From NCBI RefSeq assembly GCF_902825155.1, contig NZ_CADEAG010000006.1, positions 1 to 64,000 of the forward strand: a stretch of 64,000 nt of DNA. The letters run 5' to 3'. This DNA is from Bartonella taylorii 8TBB. Lineage in GTDB: Bacteria > Pseudomonadota > Alphaproteobacteria > Rhizobiales > Rhizobiaceae. This document shows, piece after piece, positions 14,726 to 26,106 of the stretch (its first letter is position 1; each line of letters begins with the position of its first letter). The position numbers were made by a program, and so were the translations under genes. Under the pieces are notes generated by a model that was not told the DNA's origin, did no database searches, and saw nothing but the letters and a program-made list of their open reading frames with translations.

Positions 14726-15163
14726 ATGGAACATCGTCCAGTCTTAGAGACTGAAAGCAATTTAGTTATTACATTGGTTGCTGATATTGTTGCTGCCTAC
14801 GTGAGTAATAATTCTATCCGACCGACTGAAGTGCCAAGTTTAATTGCTGATGTTCATGCCGCTTTTCGTAAAGCGGGGAATGTAGAATTAACAGAAGTCG
14901 AAGTTGAAAAGCAAAGGCCAGCCGTTAACCCAAAACGTTCAATCTTTCCGGATTATCTCATCTGCCTTGAAGATGGGAAAAAGTTTAAATCTTTGAAGCG
15001 TCATCTCATGACGCATTATGGAATGTTGCCAGAAGAATATCGTGAAAAGTGGCAATTGGACAGTTCTTATCCTATGGTGGCACCTAATTATGCAAAAGCG
15101 CGCTCAGCTTTGGCAAAAGAAATGGGCCTTGGGCGCAAAAGCAAACGAAAGAAAACCAAGTAA
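14726..15163 (+). CDS. mucR: MucR/Ros-family transcriptional regulator
   Basis: A 145-residue zinc-finger regulator. The C2H2-like finger CLEDGKKFKSLKRHLMTHYG (about residues 80-99), followed by MLPEEYREKWQL and YPMVAPNYAKARSALAKEMGLG, is diagnostic of the MucR/Ros family of alphaproteobacteria. In relatives it silences AT-rich genes, including virulence and exopolysaccharide genes, and represses itself. AAAGGA before ATG 14726 sets the start; an upstream in-frame ATG at 14675 has no such site. The protein ends in a basic tail (RKSKRKKTK). Confidence 0.93.
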   Translation: MEHRPVLETESNLVITLVADIVAAYVSNNSIRPTEVPSLIADVHAAFRKAGNVELTEVEVEKQRPAVNPKRSIFPDYLICLEDGKKFKSLKRHLMTHYGMLPEEYREKWQLDSSYPMVAPNYAKARSALAKEMGLGRKSKRKKTK

Positions 15164-15267
15164 TTGCATTTTTCAAAAAAGTGAATACCTCTGGTACGTA
15201 AAAGTGCTTTTTAGTGGGTGTATTGTTTGTGAAGGTTTTGTACAGTTTTTGCTACGAGAAGTTAGTT

Positions 15268-15678
15268 TTATACATAACTCTCGTTACGAATCCGTTCGAT
15301 CATTGATTTAAGGCCATTCGATCGTTGTGGTGTAAGATTCTCTTTTAAACCCAGTGTTTCAAAGAGTCCTTCAGCATCCGCATTGCGAATTTCAGAGGCT
15401 TTTTTGCCTGAATAGAAGGCAAGAAGAATATAGATAAGTCCACGCACAATATGGGCATCAGAATCACCTTGAAACGTTAACGTTGGATTTTCTGCATTAT
15501 TACGTGAAGATAAGAGCCATACTTGGCTAACACATCCAGGCACTTTGTGAGAATCGTTTCGAGCACTTTCGGGAAAAGGCGGTAATTCGTGGCCAAGTTC
15601 AATCACATAACGATAACGGTCTTCCCAATTATCCAAAAGAGAAAAGTTTTCTATAATATCATTGATCGTTTCTGCCAT
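15268..15678 (-). CDS. sufE: SufE-family protein
   Basis: A 136-residue SufE-type protein that accepts sulfur from cysteine desulfurase SufS for Fe-S cluster assembly. Diagnostic features are DIIENFSLLDNWEDRYRYVI at the start, ELPPFPE, and the conserved C in HKVPGCVSQVWL, the sulfur acceptor (about residue 50). The ATG at 15678 matches the family's N-terminus; the longer frame to 15768 adds an unlikely extension. No other suf gene is in the window, so it is separate from the main suf operon. Confidence 0.92.
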   Translation of the reverse strand: MAETINDIIENFSLLDNWEDRYRYVIELGHELPPFPESARNDSHKVPGCVSQVWLLSSRNNAENPTLTFQGDSDAHIVRGLIYILLAFYSGKKASEIRNADAEGLFETLGLKENLTPQRSNGLKSMIERIRNESYV

Positions 15679-15783
15679 AATCTCAGTCCTGTTTTGATGA
15701 TTATGTTGAATGCTATTGGTTAAAAGATAAGCTCTTGTGCTTCTTAGCATAATACCAATGGCAAACATTAAAAAATTGTTATT

Positions 15784-16161
15784 TTAAGGTGATGTTGTAT
15801 GTTTCTGTTTTTGTGTGGAATCCTGTATCCCTACGTTGGGAGTGACATCTGGAGGGGCTGCCATATTCTTGTTCTCTAATATTCGTCCCAAATATTCGTA
15901 AGCTGCTCTTGCACCATAACGTGCGCGTTCGCCAAGTGAACTTAAAAAGGATTTTCCAACTTTGCAAGCTTCTATATTACGGTCGCAGAATGCTCCTAGA
16001 TCATTTAAAGCTTCCTTAAAAGCAATAATCATATCACTCGTTGTTGCCTCACTATTTGTTTGGGTAGAGGAATGATGATTACTCGGCTTTGCTACAAAAA
16101 ATGAAATGATGACAAAAACAAAAAACAAAAATAATAATAATTTAATCAAAAAACGTATCAT
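15784..16161 (-). CDS. DUF5330-type small membrane protein
   Basis: About 125 residues. An N-terminal transmembrane helix (MIRFLIKLLLFLFFVFVIIS) is followed by a periplasmic or cytoplasmic domain with DMIIAFKEALNDLGAFCDRN, C-x-V-G, and FLSSLGERARYGARAAYEYL. This matches the DUF5330 pattern found across Rhizobiales, of unknown function. The start at ATG 16161 places the helix at the N-terminus; the longer frame to 16251 adds a less likely extension. It lies just upstream of sufE on the same strand, a neighbourhood shared with relatives as far as I know. Confidence 0.75.
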   Translation of the reverse strand: MIRFLIKLLLFLFFVFVIISFFVAKPSNHHSSTQTNSEATTSDMIIAFKEALNDLGAFCDRNIEACKVGKSFLSSLGERARYGARAAYEYLGRILENKNMAAPPDVTPNVGIQDSTQKQKHTTSP

Positions 16162-17111
16162 GGGCAGCCAATGTACCGCAGTTGTAAATGAAACAAGACA
16201 GTAATTTATACTCTTCTTCTTTATAAAAAATTTACAAAATGCGTATTTCATAAAACTGAATATTTATTTATCACATTTACATCCTACATGTTGAAGTTGT
16301 ATAAAAACGATATACATTATTTTTCCATTAAAAAATTAATGTCAAAATTACACAGTAAAAAAATAAGAGCGTTGAATATACGTGAGTTTGCACTCTCATT
16401 ACATATAATGAGAGTGGATCTGTTACGACAGAAAAAATATAGGTAATAAATATGGTAATGCGTGAGGATTAGAATATTGTACAATACATAGTGTAATTTT
16501 ATATTTTGAAAGAAGCACAGTTATAAAAATATAAGGATTAAGCAGCTAGATTATTCTCTTGCAGATATTAAAAAAACACTTCTGTTAACATTTATGAAAT
16601 TTATTGAATATTAATAGAGTGGATTTATACTGAAACATATATGATGTTGGTAAACAATTATGCTCACTACACCATTGTAAAGGAATGCAATCCTCTGTAT
16701 ATGTGAGGTATCTGGAAGAAATATACACTTCTCTTAACTATGCAGTGTGATAAGTAAATGTGTTTCAACTTGATTTCAAATACTACCAAATATATGTGCG
16801 AAAAAATGAGGAAATGACGTAGCATTTTCCGTTTAAATGATGATATGTGGTGATGTGACTTATAAATGTAAAATGGTCTCATATGATTGGAAGTTCTTTT
16901 TATACATACCCAAAATGCTATAGAATATAAAACTAAGAAAACTGCACGAGAGCTATTGCTTATCTATCGGCTCATACGTGTATATGACAAACTTATTTAC
17001 TTTAACGATTTTTAAGGAGAGAGCGATAATATAGATGCATCTCCCTCTCACTGGAAGCGAGTATCGTTTCTGTTTAGGAAACAATCGCAATTGGAATAAA
17101 AAATAAAAATA
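16162..17111. other. AT-rich intergenic region
   Basis: About 950 bp with no convincing gene. It contains a perfect inverted repeat with 11-bp arms and a 4-base loop (CACTCTCATTA, CATA, TAATGAGAGTG; 16391-16416) without a following T run. Short open frames on the minus strand (such as 16667-16882) have no ribosome binding site or protein-like composition. Confidence 0.5.
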
Positions 17112-17957
17112 ATGATAAAAAAACCAAAGACACGCAGAACAAAAGCCGTGCAAAAACGTAAACACTATAGTAGTCTTGTTGTAACATTTTTTCTTATAAG
17201 TAGTTGTTTTCTTTTTTGGATAGCAAAAATACTTTATTATTATACACGAAAAAATACTTTATTTTTCGTAGGATCTTTTCTTTTTATAATTAGTTTTGGA
17301 TTTGTTTCATTTAATGCTTTATTTTCACAAATGATAATTCATAAAAATATCTTTACTAAAATGAAGTTCACATCTGCTCTACATATAGAGCAAAATTCTC
17401 CCTTGTCCGAAAAAGAAGCAAAACTTCGCGCAGTTTCTCGAGCTACTTCTATACCTTTTTCAAACAATTTACGTAAAAACTCATCTTCGTATTCTCCATC
17501 AGAACATATACTAAAAATGCAAAAAAAGCTCGCAAAATTAGGACTTTATGATGGTCCTTTAGATGGAGTAGAAGGACCTAAAATGCGTCATGCCATAGCA
17601 ATATGGAAAAAAAAAGCTACTCGAGAGATGCAAAACGATATTTCACCTAACCCCACAACCGATGAAATTGCGTTATTAATTAAGCAAAGCGAAATGGAAA
17701 TAGCAAATGAGACAACAAAAACAAGCGCTATGCCACGCTCAAAAGAAACTGTTTTAGAACCTCCTGTTACAGATATTATACGAGTGCAAAAAGCTTTACG
17801 TATTTTTGGTAACAGAGAAGTTATTGTCACAGGTGTAGAAGATCAAAAGACAAGAGAGTCCTTAAAACAGTTTCAAAAAATGTTTGATCTTCCTATAACA
17901 GGTAAGATTGATCATACAATCTTGATGAAGATGCGTGAAGTTGGTTTATTGAATTAA
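17112..17957 (+). CDS. Membrane protein with two peptidoglycan-binding repeats
   Basis: A 281-residue protein. A basic N-terminus (KKPKTRRTKAVQKRKHY) and one or two transmembrane helices (about residues 20-38 and 49-70) anchor it in the inner membrane. Two PG_binding_1-type repeats follow: about 130-165 (MQKKLAKLGLYDGPLDGVEG, then MRHAIAIWKK) and about 225-275 (IRVQKALRIFGNREVIVTG, then TRESLKQFQKMFDLPITGKI). It probably tethers or senses the cell wall. No catalytic domain is visible. Weak ribosome binding site; the gene stands alone. Confidence 0.75.
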   Translation: MIKKPKTRRTKAVQKRKHYSSLVVTFFLISSCFLFWIAKILYYYTRKNTLFFVGSFLFIISFGFVSFNALFSQMIIHKNIFTKMKFTSALHIEQNSPLSEKEAKLRAVSRATSIPFSNNLRKNSSSYSPSEHILKMQKKLAKLGLYDGPLDGVEGPKMRHAIAIWKKKATREMQNDISPNPTTDEIALLIKQSEMEIANETTKTSAMPRSKETVLEPPVTDIIRVQKALRIFGNREVIVTGVEDQKTRESLKQFQKMFDLPITGKIDHTILMKMREVGLLN

Positions 17958-18297
17958 AGGAAAGCATCTACCTTATAAAGCAAACACTGAAAATATGGCT
18001 ATAATATACTCTACTGCTTTATGCTTTATGCTTTTTCTTATCAAGACATCAAAGGCACCCTTTCTTTTCTTTCATACCACAACTCACAGCATGTCTTGGA
18101 AACTTCTTTTTTACAAAAAATGAAGAGAGCCTTATATAGCTAAGATTCTCTTACTCCCCTTATCATAAATCAAAAAAAGCATTCGCCTGCATACAACAAG
18201 AGGAGTAAGCGTGTGAATAAAAATATTTAAGAAAGGAGTAAATATGCCTCTTATGAATCGTCTAAATGTAAGAATAGCTGCCATACAAGGAAAACTT
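17958..18297. other. Intergenic region with a short candidate ORF
   Basis: About 340 bp between the peptidoglycan-binding gene and the end of ppdK. A 25-codon frame (18244-18321, beginning MPLMNRLNVRIAAIQGKL) has a strong AAGGAG five to six bases before its ATG and overlaps the 3' end of ppdK on the other strand. No terminator is obvious. Nothing else is seen. Confidence 0.4.
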
Positions 18298-20964
18298 CTA
18301 TGTTTTTTTTGCAATAGCTGACTGTGCTGCTGCTAAACGCGCAATTGGCACCCGAAAAGGAGAACATGAAACATAATCTAGATCATTTTCTTCACATAAA
18401 GCAATAGAGGCAGGATCACCTCCGTGTTCACCACAAATTCCCAGTTTAATGTTTCTACGCTGTGAACGACCACGCTGTGCAGCAATAGAAATAAGCTCCC
18501 CTACTCCATTGCGGTCAATGGATACGAAAGGATCTTGTTCTAAAAGTCCTTTTTGAAAATATGTTGCCAAAAAAGGAGCAGCATCATCACGTGAAATTCC
18601 AAAAGTTGTTTGCGTTAAATCGTTTGTTCCAAATGAAAAAAATTCAGCAGTTTCTGCAATTTCATCTGCTCGAAGAGCTGCCCTTGGAAGCTCAATCATA
18701 GTCCCAACCATGTACTGAATATTGCTTCCCTTTTTCTTTATTACTTCATCAGCTACCTGATCAATACGAGCTTTTACAAAATCAAGTTCAGATTTTAGCG
18801 CAACAAGCGGCACCATAATTTCAAGCATAACAGGAGATCCAGATTTTTGAGCAGCGTCTGCTGCTGCTTCAAAAATGGCCCGCGCCTGCATCTCCGCAAT
18901 TTCGGGATAAGTAATAGCCAAACGGCATCCTCGTAATCCAAGCATAGGGTTAAATTCGTGCAACTGCTGCGCGCGTTCAGCAAGCACTTCAGTAGAAACT
19001 CCCATAGCCGTTGCAACATCAAGAATTTCCGTATCCGTTTTTGGCAAAAATTCATGGAGGGGCGGATCTAATAAGCGAATAGTAACAGGCAAACCACGCA
19101 TAATTTCAAACAATTCAGCAAAATCTGAGCGCTGCATTGGCAAAAGTTTATCCAGTGCTTTACGACGACCACTTTCATCATTACTTAGAATCATTTCACG
19201 CATGGCAACAATACGTTCACCAGAAAAAAACATATGTTCTGTACGGCAAAGTCCAATCCCTTCAGCCCCAAAGGAACGTCCCATACGCGCATCAGATGGC
19301 GTTTCAGCATTGGCACGAACTTTTATCCGCCGCATCCCATCAGCCCACTCCATCAATTTTGCAAAGTCTCCACAAAGCTCAGGTTGTAACATTGCAACCT
19401 TCCCTCTGAAAATTTCTCCACTTCCACCATCAATTGTAATGACATCCCCCTTTTTAAAACTTTGCGCCGAGGCAATCATTGTGTTCGTTTTATAATCAAT
19501 CCGCACACTACCTGCACCAGAAATACACGGTTTTCCCATACCACGCGCCACAACAGCGGCATGACTTGTCATACCACCGCGCGTTGTTAAAATTCCTTCT
19601 GCAGCATGCATACCATGGATATCTTCTGGACTTGTTTCTACGCGTACCAAAATAACTTTGCGACCTTCTGCTGATGCACTTTCTGCCTCTTCCGAAGTAA
19701 AAACAATCTCACCAGTTGCCGCCCCTGGAGAAGCAGGTAAACCACGTGCAACAACAAAACGTGTTGCTTTGGGATCAAGTGTTGGATGTAAAAGTTGGTC
19801 AAGCGATTTTGCATCAATCCGCATCACCGCCTCTTCACGGTTTATCAATCCCTCCTCAACCATTTCAATTGCCATTTTTAAAGCCGCACGAGCCGTTCGT
19901 TTTCCTGAACGTGTCTGCAACATCCACAATTTACCTTTTTCAATCGTAAATTCGAGGTCTTGCATATCTCGATAATGCTTTTCAAGCTTTTGCGCAATCT
20001 CACACAACTTCAAAAAAGCTTCTGGCATAATCTCTTCTAAAGATGGCTTATTTGAACCCGCAATAACACGTGCATTTTCCGTGATGTTTTGGGGAGTTCG
20101 AATGCCTGCCACAACATCTTCACCCTGTGCATCCACTAAAAACTCACCGTAAAGTTCTTTTTGCCCTGTCGATGGATTTCGTGTAAAAGCAACACCCGTT
20201 GCTGAATCTTCACCCATATTACCAAAAACCATCGCTTGCACATTAACTGCCGTTCCCCAACTTTCAGGAATATTATGTAAACGCCGATAAGTAATCGCAC
20301 GGGCTGTCATCCAACTGGAAAAAACTGCTCCAATCGCTCCCCACAACTGTTGTTCAGGATCTTGCGGAAAAGACTTCCCTAGCTTTTCTTCAACATATGC
20401 TTTATAAGAAATAATAACATCTTTCCAATTATCCGCTGTCATCTCTGTATCGACGGCATAGCCATAGCGTGCTTTTGACTCATCAAGAATCTCTTCAAAA
20501 TAGGAATGGTCCAATCCCAAAACAACATTAGAATACATTTGGATAAAACGGCGATAACTGTCATAAGCAAAACGTTCATTATTAGCTTGTAAAGCTATTG
20601 CTTTTACAGTCTCATCATTCATACCAAGGTTAAGTACTGTATCCATCATCCCTGGCATAGAAGCCCTAGCTCCTGAGCGAACAGAGAGTAAAAGAGGCCT
20701 TGTTTCATTACCAAATTCACGCCCTGTTTGTTCACCAACACGCTTAAGTGCTTGCTTAATAACTTCTCGTAATTCTTCTGGATATGATTTATCATGTGCA
20801 TAATAAAAATTACAAACTTCCGTTGTAAGGGTAAATCCGGGAGGTACAGGCAAGCCAAGATTGCTCATTTCCGCCAAATTTGCCCCTTTGCCACCAAGAA
20901 GATTGCGCTTGCTTGCATTTCCCTCCGCACTGCCATCGCCAAAACTATAAACCCATTTTATCAT
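18298..20964 (-). CDS. ppdK: Pyruvate, phosphate dikinase
   Basis: An 888-residue enzyme that interconverts pyruvate, ATP and phosphate with phosphoenolpyruvate, AMP and pyrophosphate. The N-terminal ATP-grasp domain begins MIKWVYSFGDG and GGKGANLAEMSNLGLPVPPG. The central phosphohistidine domain has GGMTSHAAVVARGMGKPCIS with the catalytic histidine. The C-terminal PEP-binding barrel shows MLGLRGCRL and FSFGTNDLTQTTFGISRDD. All three domains are complete and length is normal. It is monocistronic; in Rhizobiales it supports gluconeogenic or anaplerotic flux. Confidence 0.96.
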   Translation of the reverse strand: MIKWVYSFGDGSAEGNASKRNLLGGKGANLAEMSNLGLPVPPGFTLTTEVCNFYYAHDKSYPEELREVIKQALKRVGEQTGREFGNETRPLLLSVRSGARASMPGMMDTVLNLGMNDETVKAIALQANNERFAYDSYRRFIQMYSNVVLGLDHSYFEEILDESKARYGYAVDTEMTADNWKDVIISYKAYVEEKLGKSFPQDPEQQLWGAIGAVFSSWMTARAITYRRLHNIPESWGTAVNVQAMVFGNMGEDSATGVAFTRNPSTGQKELYGEFLVDAQGEDVVAGIRTPQNITENARVIAGSNKPSLEEIMPEAFLKLCEIAQKLEKHYRDMQDLEFTIEKGKLWMLQTRSGKRTARAALKMAIEMVEEGLINREEAVMRIDAKSLDQLLHPTLDPKATRFVVARGLPASPGAATGEIVFTSEEAESASAEGRKVILVRVETSPEDIHGMHAAEGILTTRGGMTSHAAVVARGMGKPCISGAGSVRIDYKTNTMIASAQSFKKGDVITIDGGSGEIFRGKVAMLQPELCGDFAKLMEWADGMRRIKVRANAETPSDARMGRSFGAEGIGLCRTEHMFFSGERIVAMREMILSNDESGRRKALDKLLPMQRSDFAELFEIMRGLPVTIRLLDPPLHEFLPKTDTEILDVATAMGVSTEVLAERAQQLHEFNPMLGLRGCRLAITYPEIAEMQARAIFEAAADAAQKSGSPVMLEIMVPLVALKSELDFVKARIDQVADEVIKKKGSNIQYMVGTMIELPRAALRADEIAETAEFFSFGTNDLTQTTFGISRDDAAPFLATYFQKGLLEQDPFVSIDRNGVGELISIAAQRGRSQRRNIKLGICGEHGGDPASIALCEENDLDYVSCSPFRVPIARLAAAQSAIAKKT

Positions 20965-21140
20965 TGCACAAGTCCTCTCATATCAGCATCAAAACATCAT
21001 TTGATCTAAGCTCATCATCAAAAGCAATGTTTCAATTCAAATTAGCTAAACCAAAGAAAATATTGCTTCATAAATGCACAAAAATAACCCTCTGAAAAGG
21101 AAATGATCATAAATATCAAATCCTGTCTTCTGTAAAAAAA

Positions 21141-21797
21141 TTAGTTTTTAAGGAAACTATCAATCACCGAAAAGAAAGATTCTACCGTCATGGCACCTTC
21201 ATACTTATTACCATTGATAAAGAAAGTAGGTGTCGCTTCAACGCCAAGCTCTTTACCACGTTCAAAAGATGCATTTACTTCATCTAAAAGGGTCTGATTC
21301 TTCAGGCAACCAGTAAAACTTTCATCTGTAAAACCCGCCATTAAGCCAATTTTCTTCAATGGTGTTACAGCATCTTGCGCCCAAGCCCACTCTTGCTGTT
21401 TTTGAAATAAAGTTTCTATCAACGGAAAATAACGATCTTTTGGCGCACAGCGTGCCAACATAAAACCTGCTGTTGCCCTAGGATCAAAAGCATATTCCCT
21501 GAAAATAAGCTTTACCTTTCCTGTTTTGATATATTTTTTCCGAATTTGAGGCAGTACTTCATTATAAAAATGTGCACAATGAATACACGTCAACGAAGCA
21601 TACTCAACAATTGTTACCGGTGCATTTTCTTCTCCCTCAAATCTATCCTCTACCTTTCCCGATTGAAGGACCTCTGCCATATCAACAGTTGAAACTTGTT
21701 TAGTGCCACTAGCAACAACGACAGTTGCACTGATTTGCACAGTTGCCATTAAGAGAAAAATGATCATGAAAGCAAAAAAAGAACGATACTTTATCAT
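21141..21797 (-). CDS. DsbA-family thiol:disulfide oxidoreductase
   Basis: About 218 residues. An N-terminal signal peptide (FFAFMIIFLLMATVQISATV) sends it to the periplasm. The thioredoxin fold has the active site C-I-H-C in YASLTCIHCAHFYNEVLPQI and the cis-proline loop ATPTFFING near the end. It resembles the DsbA/BdbD group of alphaproteobacteria that oxidise or isomerise disulfides. The start at ATG 21797 places the signal peptide at the N-terminus; the longer frame overlaps the neighbouring gene. It lies directly downstream of the DUF721 gene, a pairing seen next to mutY in relatives. Confidence 0.9.
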   Translation of the reverse strand: MIKYRSFFAFMIIFLLMATVQISATVVVASGTKQVSTVDMAEVLQSGKVEDRFEGEENAPVTIVEYASLTCIHCAHFYNEVLPQIRKKYIKTGKVKLIFREYAFDPRATAGFMLARCAPKDRYFPLIETLFQKQQEWAWAQDAVTPLKKIGLMAGFTDESFTGCLKNQTLLDEVNASFERGKELGVEATPTFFINGNKYEGAMTVESFFSVIDSFLKN

Positions 21798-21873
21798 AAA
21801 TAATACTTTTCTGTTGTTATTAAACGAATGAGAATTTAACATCTTCTCATATTCTGATATATAAAATATCCCA

Positions 21874-22374
21874 CTATTTATTATCTTTTTCTGCAAAAAT
21901 GCAACAGCCAAGTTTATAAAGTGATTGACGTAAATTTTCATTTTTAACTTCCTCAAGCATTTTTTTTAGACGTTTTTTATCGTTTTCATTTGGAATTAAT
22001 ATCACCGGCAAGTGGCTTGCTGGACCAGATATACATCTTTGTTCAATCTTGATGCGATCAATAGCAATATACCCAAAAAAGACATTAATTCTATGGAGCA
22101 ATTCATCTGTTTCATGCATCAATTTTAGGGCAGTAAACCCTTCACATGCTACAATAAGCGTTGCAGGTTGGAACACTTCATCTTGAACCGCACGATATTT
22201 CCAAATAATTTTGATTGGCACTGTATGTTCACCAATATCATAACCTGCAATCCGTGACCAATGCTCTATCAGTGCGACATTAAGCCCTGTCCGTTTACGC
22301 AAAACTGGATCGAGCATTTTTGATACCATCTCAGAAAGAGAATAAAAATGGCGCTTTTTAAATTGTTTGCTCAT
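21874..22374 (-). CDS. DUF721 (DciA-like) protein
   Basis: A 166-residue protein with the DUF721 pattern in its first 110 residues: LDPVLRKRTGLNVALIEHWSRIAG and TLIVACEGFTALKLMHET, then LLHRINVFFGYIAIDRIKI. Members called DciA help load the replicative helicase; whether this divergent rhizobial form does so is not known to me. It is divergent from mutY and followed on the same strand by the DsbA-like gene, an order conserved in Rhizobiales as far as I recall. Confidence 0.75.
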   Translation of the reverse strand: MSKQFKKRHFYSLSEMVSKMLDPVLRKRTGLNVALIEHWSRIAGYDIGEHTVPIKIIWKYRAVQDEVFQPATLIVACEGFTALKLMHETDELLHRINVFFGYIAIDRIKIEQRCISGPASHLPVILIPNENDKKRLKKMLEEVKNENLRQSLYKLGCCIFAEKDNK

Positions 22375-22585
22375 TTTTCTAGATCATCATTTACTCATCT
22401 ACTAAATTATAGCAATTGCTTTTATTTAAAAACTATTCCCCCAAACACCTTTATCAAATACCAACAAAACCTAATTCTCGTCTAACTAAAATTTTTTATA
22501 GTAAAGAGGCAAAAATAAAATATGAATTGTAAAACAAATATTTTTTTCTTTTGCATTTTATATCTTCCTATGGTTGAAAATAAAC

Positions 22586-23644
22586 ATGCATGAAATTTCT
22601 TCGCACCTCCTTTCTTGGTACGATCAGAAGCACCGACTTTTACCATGGCGTATTACCCCAGAAGAACAAACACAAGGCATCCGCCCTGATCCCTATCGCG
22701 TTTGGCTTTCTGAAATCATGCTTCAACAAACAACTGTCGAAGCTGTAAAACCTTATTTTCAAAAATTTCTCAAACTTTGGCCTGACCTCTTCTCTTTAGC
22801 AAAAGCTTCACAAGATGATATCATGAAAGCATGGGCTGGACTTGGTTATTATTCACGTGCACGTAATCTTAAAAATTGTGCTAGACAACTCGTGGAAAAC
22901 TACGGAGGACAATTTCCACAGTCTGTAAAAGCATTGCGGACTCTCTCGGGTATTGGAGACTACACCGCTGCAGCTATTGCCGCAATTGCTTTTAACCATC
23001 CTGTAGCAGTTGTTGATAGTAACGTTGAACGCGTAGTAACCCGCTTATTTGCTATCGCTTCGGCATTGCCAAAAGCAAAAGCTGAAATCAAAGAAAAAAC
23101 ACTAGAAATAACCGCTTTAAATCGCCCTGGCGACTTTGCTCAAGCAATGATGGATCTTGGAGCAATCATTTGTACACCACGTAAACCATCTTGTTACCTT
23201 TGCCCTCTTCAAAGTTCGTGCAAAGCAGCAAAGATGCAAATAGCGGAGGCTTTTCCAGTCAAAGCACCTAAAAAAGAACGCCCTTCAAAAACTGCTGTTG
23301 CTTTTGTTGTACTTAATGAAAATAAGCAAATTTATTTAGAAAAACGGATGGGTCAAAAACTTCTCGGTGGAATGACTCAAATTCCTAACAATATTGGGAT
23401 AGACAACGAAAACGGACTCCAAAATGCACCATTTAGAGCCAATTGGCAATTTAAAGGACAAATTACGCATATTTTTACCCACTTTTCTCTGAAACTCGAC
23501 GTTTATTACACCAATAGTATTCACAAAATGAACCATGAAAATGGCTGGTGGTGCGATATCCAGAATCTCGCTAAAGAAGCACTTCCTACAGTTATGAAAA
23601 AAGCCATTTCCGTAGCTATTCCTAATTCTTTTAGATTCAAATAA
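22586..23644 (+). CDS. mutY: A/G-specific adenine glycosylase
   Basis: A DNA repair glycosylase that removes adenine paired with 8-oxoguanine. In numbering from the TTG at 22574, the catalytic E47 lies in SEIMLQQTTV and D148 in VVDSNVERV, with the helix-hairpin-helix LSGIGDYTAAAIA before it. The Fe-S cluster cysteines are C200, C207, C210 and C216 (C-x6-C-x2-C-x5-C). A C-terminal NUDIX-like domain follows. The ATG at 22586 is preferred over the TTG four codons upstream; neither has a strong ribosome binding site. Confidence 0.95.
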   Translation: MHEISSHLLSWYDQKHRLLPWRITPEEQTQGIRPDPYRVWLSEIMLQQTTVEAVKPYFQKFLKLWPDLFSLAKASQDDIMKAWAGLGYYSRARNLKNCARQLVENYGGQFPQSVKALRTLSGIGDYTAAAIAAIAFNHPVAVVDSNVERVVTRLFAIASALPKAKAEIKEKTLEITALNRPGDFAQAMMDLGAIICTPRKPSCYLCPLQSSCKAAKMQIAEAFPVKAPKKERPSKTAVAFVVLNENKQIYLEKRMGQKLLGGMTQIPNNIGIDNENGLQNAPFRANWQFKGQITHIFTHFSLKLDVYYTNSIHKMNHENGWWCDIQNLAKEALPTVMKKAISVAIPNSFRFK

Positions 23645-23923
23645 CCCTCATCAATGAATTTTTTATTTAATATGCAAAATTTCACGTTTTGTTTTTCATA
23701 AAACATATTGATTCATAATAATCATTCACTGTTTTTAACTGAAATGAAAACCTCGAATACAATGAGATTTTCTCATTTTCGTTCCTGTTATGATCAATCA
23801 TACGGAATTTGTATGCGGACGAAAATGTTAAAAGAAAATAGGTGCTCTTCTTTATCAATCGTCTGAGTACAAAAACGCGACAGTGAAAGCTAATCCATAT
23901 AATGATGCTGTCAGCTTAGTACT

Positions 23924-25410
<1,487 letters not shown>

Positions 25411-26106
25411 ATGCCTCAGATAGATCTCATTATTTTTGATTGTGATGGAGTACTGGTAGACTCTGAATATCTCGCAGCAAAAATTGGATCTCAATTACTG
25501 AAACAAACAGGATACGAAACAACACCTGAAGAATTAAGTAAGCGTTATGCAGGACTTATTTTTCGCGATATTCTTAAACAAGTTGAACAAGAAACAGGAA
25601 AGCCAATTTCTGCTCATCTTATCGATCAAATGTCAAATATTTTTCGGACACAAATAAAAACTGAATTACGTGCTATTAATGGGATAAGAGAAGCTGTAGA
25701 AAATGTTAAATCTCGCTATCCTTACTGTATCTGTTCTAATGCAAAAAGCATAGATATAAAAGAAATGCTTACTGTCGTTAATCTCTATGATCTTTTTGAA
25801 GATAAAATATTTTCTGCACCTGAAGTTGGGACGAAAAAAACTAAACCTGCTCCTGATGTTTTTCTTTTTGCTGCACAACAATTACATGCCAAGCCCCAAA
25901 ATACTATTGTCATAGAAGATTCACTTCATGGTGTACATGCTGCAATAGCAGCGGGTATGCGCACCATTGGTTTTACTGGAGGATCGCATAGTTACCTTGG
26001 CCACTCTAATGCACTTGCAGATGCTGGTGCTGAAACAACTATCGCCAAACATGCTTATTTAGGAGAAGTTTTAGAAGCAATGGCAGCATGGCAAGACGTA
26101 TCATAA
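25411..26106 (+). CDS. HAD-superfamily phosphatase
   Basis: A 231-residue hydrolase of HAD subfamily IA. Motif I is FDCDGVLVDSE (both aspartates near residues 9-11), motif II is CSNAKS, the lysine motif is KTKPAPDVF, and motif III is VIEDSLHGVHAAIAAGM. The cap is small and helical. The pattern FDCDGVLVDSE with KPAPDVFL is typical of sugar-phosphate phosphatases such as beta-phosphoglucomutase or phosphoglycolate phosphatase relatives; the substrate cannot be told from sequence. Confidence 0.88.
   Translation: MPQIDLIIFDCDGVLVDSEYLAAKIGSQLLKQTGYETTPEELSKRYAGLIFRDILKQVEQETGKPISAHLIDQMSNIFRTQIKTELRAINGIREAVENVKSRYPYCICSNAKSIDIKEMLTVVNLYDLFEDKIFSAPEVGTKKTKPAPDVFLFAAQQLHAKPQNTIVIEDSLHGVHAAIAAGMRTIGFTGGSHSYLGHSNALADAGAETTIAKHAYLGEVLEAMAAWQDVS

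Noticed and set aside
14548-14760. 70-codon minus-strand frame overlapping the mucR start.
   Set aside because: It runs antisense through the mucR promoter and start and has no coding character.
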